A stretch of 64,000 nt of DNA, taken from assembly GCA_944325635.1 (NCBI GenBank), contig CALVBD010000001.1:62001-126000 (forward strand). The letters are read 5' to 3'. The translations under genes were made by a program, and so were the position numbers. Every line of letters begins with the position of its first letter. Positions within the stretch are counted from its first letter, which is position 1. The notes beneath the pieces are model-generated. The model did not search any database, was not told the DNA's origin, and saw only the letters and a program-made list of their open reading frames with translations. This DNA comes from Candidatus Gastranaerophilales bacterium (GTDB lineage Bacteria > Cyanobacteriota > Vampirovibrionia > Gastranaerophilales > Gastranaerophilaceae). Positions 61,678-64,000 of this stretch are shown piece after piece.

Positions 61678-62566
61678 TTATTTCTTTAGCTCATCGCCTA
61701 TATTGTGCGGCGTATAGTATAGTTTATCTGTTGTTAATGTTTTGTTTAATTGGGTTGTAGATATTGATAATTTCCCGTTACTTGTTATATTGAAGCGGTA
61801 GACGTCGGCTCCGAACTGATTAGGCCCTTTTAATGGGCCATTGGCATCAAAGTAAATGTTAGCGCAATAATCTACTGTTGTTGTAATGGTATCAGGGATG
61901 CCGTCCTTGTCTTCATCCACAAAGTATCCGTTTTCATCTCTTTTATTATATGTTTGTTCTCTAATGCACTGGTTATACTGAGTAAGATTGTATGAAGCGC
62001 CGTTTGATGCTATAAAAAACGGTGGCATAAATCCGTCTCCATTCTGTATAACACCATAACCATTATTGACTGGAGTATTACCTTTTATTTCGTAATACTT
62101 GCAAATTTTTTCTTTCGAACCGGCTTCACAATATTTTGCACCTTTAAATTGCTCAAACAGTTTTTTGGTTAAATCTTCTTTAGTGCTATTTAAGTCAGAA
62201 ATACAACTTATATCGGAACAGTCATGTTTTGCCGCATACATTTTCAATGCATTCTGAAGTTCTGAATAAGTCTTTTTTACCTGAACTACAAGAACCTTTT
62301 CCTGATATTTGGCAACAAGTGTTGGCAGTGTCATTGCTGCAATTATACCGATAATTCCCAGCGTAATTAGAACCTCAGCTAATGTAAAACCGTTTACTTT
62401 ATTCCTAAATATAAAAGCGTTCCCAATGGAAAACGACTTGAAAAAAGCCGTGCGCTCATTAAATAGCCGTGAAAATAATTTCTTAAAAATTCGTTCTTGA
62501 GTAGCGTTCTGACTAAGGAAGCCCCCCCCCCCTTGTTTGTAATTCAATTATATCAAGGGTTTTCAT
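61678..62566 (-). CDS. Prepilin-like protein, out of frame at an 11-G tract
   Basis: The ATG at 62566 has AAGGAG at 62574-62579, the best start in the area, but after eleven codons a run of 11 G (minus strand, 62522-62532) shifts it into a stop (CTT CCT TAG). The long frame, open from a TTG at 62547 with no ribosome site, encodes VNGFTLAEVLITLGIIGIIAAM and a 210-residue globular domain with six cysteines and a DEDKDGIPD calcium-like loop. With 10 or 13 G the ATG would be joined to it. The leader before the pilin motif is unusually long (about 60 residues) for a prepilin. Confidence 0.8.
62522..62532 (-). repeat. 11-G homopolymer tract
   Basis: Eleven C on plus, eleven G on the coding strand, directly after the start region of a prepilin gene. 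A likely slippage site; the count may be affected by sequencing. Confidence 0.95.
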
Positions 62567-62709
62567 GCGTTATCTCCTTTCTTTTTATTTATCTTTAATC
62601 TTTATAACATTTTTCTACATCTAGTGCAACTTTGTATCTAATCAATTGTCGCTACTTAAAATTTTTGCGATAACGGCTAATCTAGTATCATCGCTTTTCA
62701 AACGCCACT

Positions 62710-62749
62710 CAAAAATTTCGTTCACATGGCTTACCTCGAAATTTTTTTG
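62710..62749. terminator. Hairpin in the region before the activase-like gene
   Basis: AAAAATTTCG (62711-62720) pairs with CGAAATTTTT (62737-62746), followed by T. The remaining 62580-62870 has an ACATAAT/ATTATGT foldback near 62812-62836 and no gene. Confidence 0.5.
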
Positions 62750-62870
62750 ACGAGCATAAACTAAATTTTCTCTGACAGGTTTATATTAAGTTTTATGTCT
62801 TTTTGCTTCACATAATTTTAAGTTTGAAGTATTATGTAAGTAGTAAATACAAAAGGGGAGATTCTCTAAA

Positions 62871-63938
62871 ATGACACAAAACAATGACAAAGTAATCGGT
62901 ATTCCGCGGGCAATGTCTTTTTATCATAATTATCCGTTCTATTACGGTTTTTTTACCGCGCTCGGAATTAAAATTGTTTTGTCTGACGTGACGACAAAAC
63001 AGACGCTTTCTGCAGGTTCTGCGCTTGTTGTCACTGAAACCTGCCTCCCTATTAAGATATACGTCGGGCATGTTCTTAATCTTCTTGATAAGGGCATTGA
63101 TAAAATTTTTGTACCGTCAATACAATCTATTGATTATAAAATCTACAACTGCTCTAAAATCCGCGGTCTGCCGGATTTAATCAGAAATGTTGTAAAAAAA
63201 GATTTTACGCTTGTTGAGGCTACTCTTGATAAATCAGAAAAAAATCAAGGGCTTTATGAATTCTTAAAAGAAGCTGTTGCACCTTTTGGTATTACTGATG
63301 AAAAACAAATTAAAGAAGCTTCAAAGGCCGGTTGGAGAACTTATAATAACTTCCATATCATGTCTAAATCAGGCATGAGCTATAAAAAAGCCATGAACTA
63401 TGCGCTTCAAGGTAAAGTGTTTATTGAAAATGATACAAAAGAATATCCGATATCAATAGCACTTGTGGCTCATGGTTATAATATCTATGATGATCGAGCA
63501 TCTATGAAGATTATTGATAAACTTGAAAGCATGGATGTTAAAGTCCACACTTCACTCCAGCTTTCAACCGAACAGATGATGGAAGGTATTAACGCTCTCG
63601 GAGAAAAATTATACTGGGCAAACGAGTTTGAAATGACTGGTACTGCAGGTCATTATCTGAAAGATAATAAAATTGACGGTATAATTGCCCTAAATGCATT
63701 TGGCTGCGGGCCTGATTCTTTAATGGTAGAAAGAATTACTAGGAAGGCAAAGCAGTTCGGCAAACCTGTCCTTCACTTGACAGTTGATGAACAAACCGGT
63801 GAAGCAGGCTTTATTACCAGACTGGAAGCCTTTGTAGATATGTTATTCCGTAAAAAACGCGCTACAATTATAAATAAAATCGATTTTGAAGGAAGAAGCG
63901 AATATATTCCAAATACTAACTTTATTGAAACTAAATGA
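62871..63938 (+). CDS. Acyl-CoA dehydratase activase-related protein (COG3580-like)
   Basis: 355 residues. IGIPRAMSFYHNYPFYYGFF, TETCLPIKIYVGHVLNLLDKG and the terminal FGCGPDSLMVERITR, DEQTGEAGFITRLEAFVDML match proteins associated with 2-hydroxyacyl-CoA dehydratase activases and benzoyl-CoA reductase-like systems. Cysteines in ETCLP, YNCSK and FGCGP may bind an Fe-S cluster. It is the companion type of the protein at 26949 (shared DEQTG-AG-ITRLEAFVD end). AGGGGAG precedes the start. Its TGA stop overlaps the ATG of the next gene. Confidence 0.78.
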   Translation: MTQNNDKVIGIPRAMSFYHNYPFYYGFFTALGIKIVLSDVTTKQTLSAGSALVVTETCLPIKIYVGHVLNLLDKGIDKIFVPSIQSIDYKIYNCSKIRGLPDLIRNVVKKDFTLVEATLDKSEKNQGLYEFLKEAVAPFGITDEKQIKEASKAGWRTYNNFHIMSKSGMSYKKAMNYALQGKVFIENDTKEYPISIALVAHGYNIYDDRASMKIIDKLESMDVKVHTSLQLSTEQMMEGINALGEKLYWANEFEMTGTAGHYLKDNKIDGIIALNAFGCGPDSLMVERITRKAKQFGKPVLHLTVDEQTGEAGFITRLEAFVDMLFRKKRATIINKIDFEGRSEYIPNTNFIETK

Positions 63939-64000
63939 TTATTAATGAAATTTTACTGATTGCAGCGATATTACTTTTTAGTGCGATAATTTTTAACAAA
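63935..64000 (+). CDS. Start of a membrane protein, possibly CPA1-type antiporter (3' end cut)
   Basis: ATG at 63935 inside an ATGA overlap with the previous stop. The 22 visible residues (MIINEILLIAAILLFSAIIF, then NK) form one hydrophobic segment, much like the first helix of NhaP2/CvrA-type cation/proton antiporters. The call beyond 'membrane protein' is a guess. Confidence 0.45.
   Translation, partial: MIINEILLIAAILLFSAIIFNK

Overview
The window is an AT-rich bacterial chromosome segment, densely packed and without rRNA, CRISPR arrays, prophage or intact insertion sequences. The likely source is a gut Vampirovibrionia/Melainabacteria (Gastranaerophilales), a non-photosynthetic sister group of Cyanobacteria. 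Four things point there: an OmpR-type regulator very close to cyanobacterial RpaB/Ycf27 (46761-47510), three prepilin-like proteins with the F(S/T)LAE(V/T)LIT(L/I)GIIG start, an anaerobic fermentative gene set (HydG, GcvPB, YqhD-type alcohol dehydrogenase, two 2-hydroxyacyl-CoA dehydratase activase-related proteins), and many TPR proteins. The assignment is inference; no marker gene search was possible.

Layout. 1-4400: mtaB (cut at the window edge), a Bax-inhibitor-like protein, a PglK/MsbA-like ABC exporter and tRNA-Asn. 4380-7690: an accessory stretch of structured, repeat-rich DNA followed by an NTF2-like protein, an MBL hydrolase divergent from an HxlR regulator, and a copper-type metallothionein/csoR unit with two operators. 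7690-12400: a lone PD-(D/E)XK nuclease, mnmG and a TPR protein. 12466-25000: typA, an MFS pump, glmU, nifU-nifS, an exported repeat protein and a giant AsmA-like protein. 25218-30138 (minus): sigma factor, gcvPB, activase-like protein, membrane protein, miaA. 30400-37540: universal stress protein, a prepilin gene carrying two in-frame TGA codons, an XRE regulator, two sugar-ABC permeases with a DUF2142 protein, a TPR protein. 37880-41097: a large Pmp-like autotransporter. 41400-46630: TPR, HAD, alcohol dehydrogenase, exonuclease, accessory genes, tRNA-His. 46760-57700: rpaB-like gene, kdsB, prmA, accA, accD, smpB, a hairpin cluster, a putative metallopeptidase, an oppF-like gene, recR-ybaB, matrixin plus formyltransferase. 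57675-64000: prepilin, hydG, an LRR-like protein, mnmA, a poly-G prepilin, a second activase-like protein and the start of an antiporter-like gene.

Most notable observations. (1) Two surface genes have long G tracts just after a well-formed start: a 17-G tract in the autotransporter signal peptide (37927-37943) and an 11-G tract in a prepilin (62522-62532). In both, the length read here puts the start out of frame with the protein, as expected of phase-variable genes in the OFF state. (2) Four intergenic palindromes with different arms share a conserved loop built on two GCGGRAGC units. (3) Several genes have a TATAAT box ending 5-6 nt before the ATG, three with a good TTGAAA -35 box, which suggests leaderless transcription. 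(4) A prepilin gene has two in-frame TGA codons but an otherwise intact frame. (5) The region after tRNA-Asn holds repeated tRNA 3' ends, an 18-bp repeat and two candidate structured RNAs. (6) A metallothionein promoter overlaps two CsoR-type operators.
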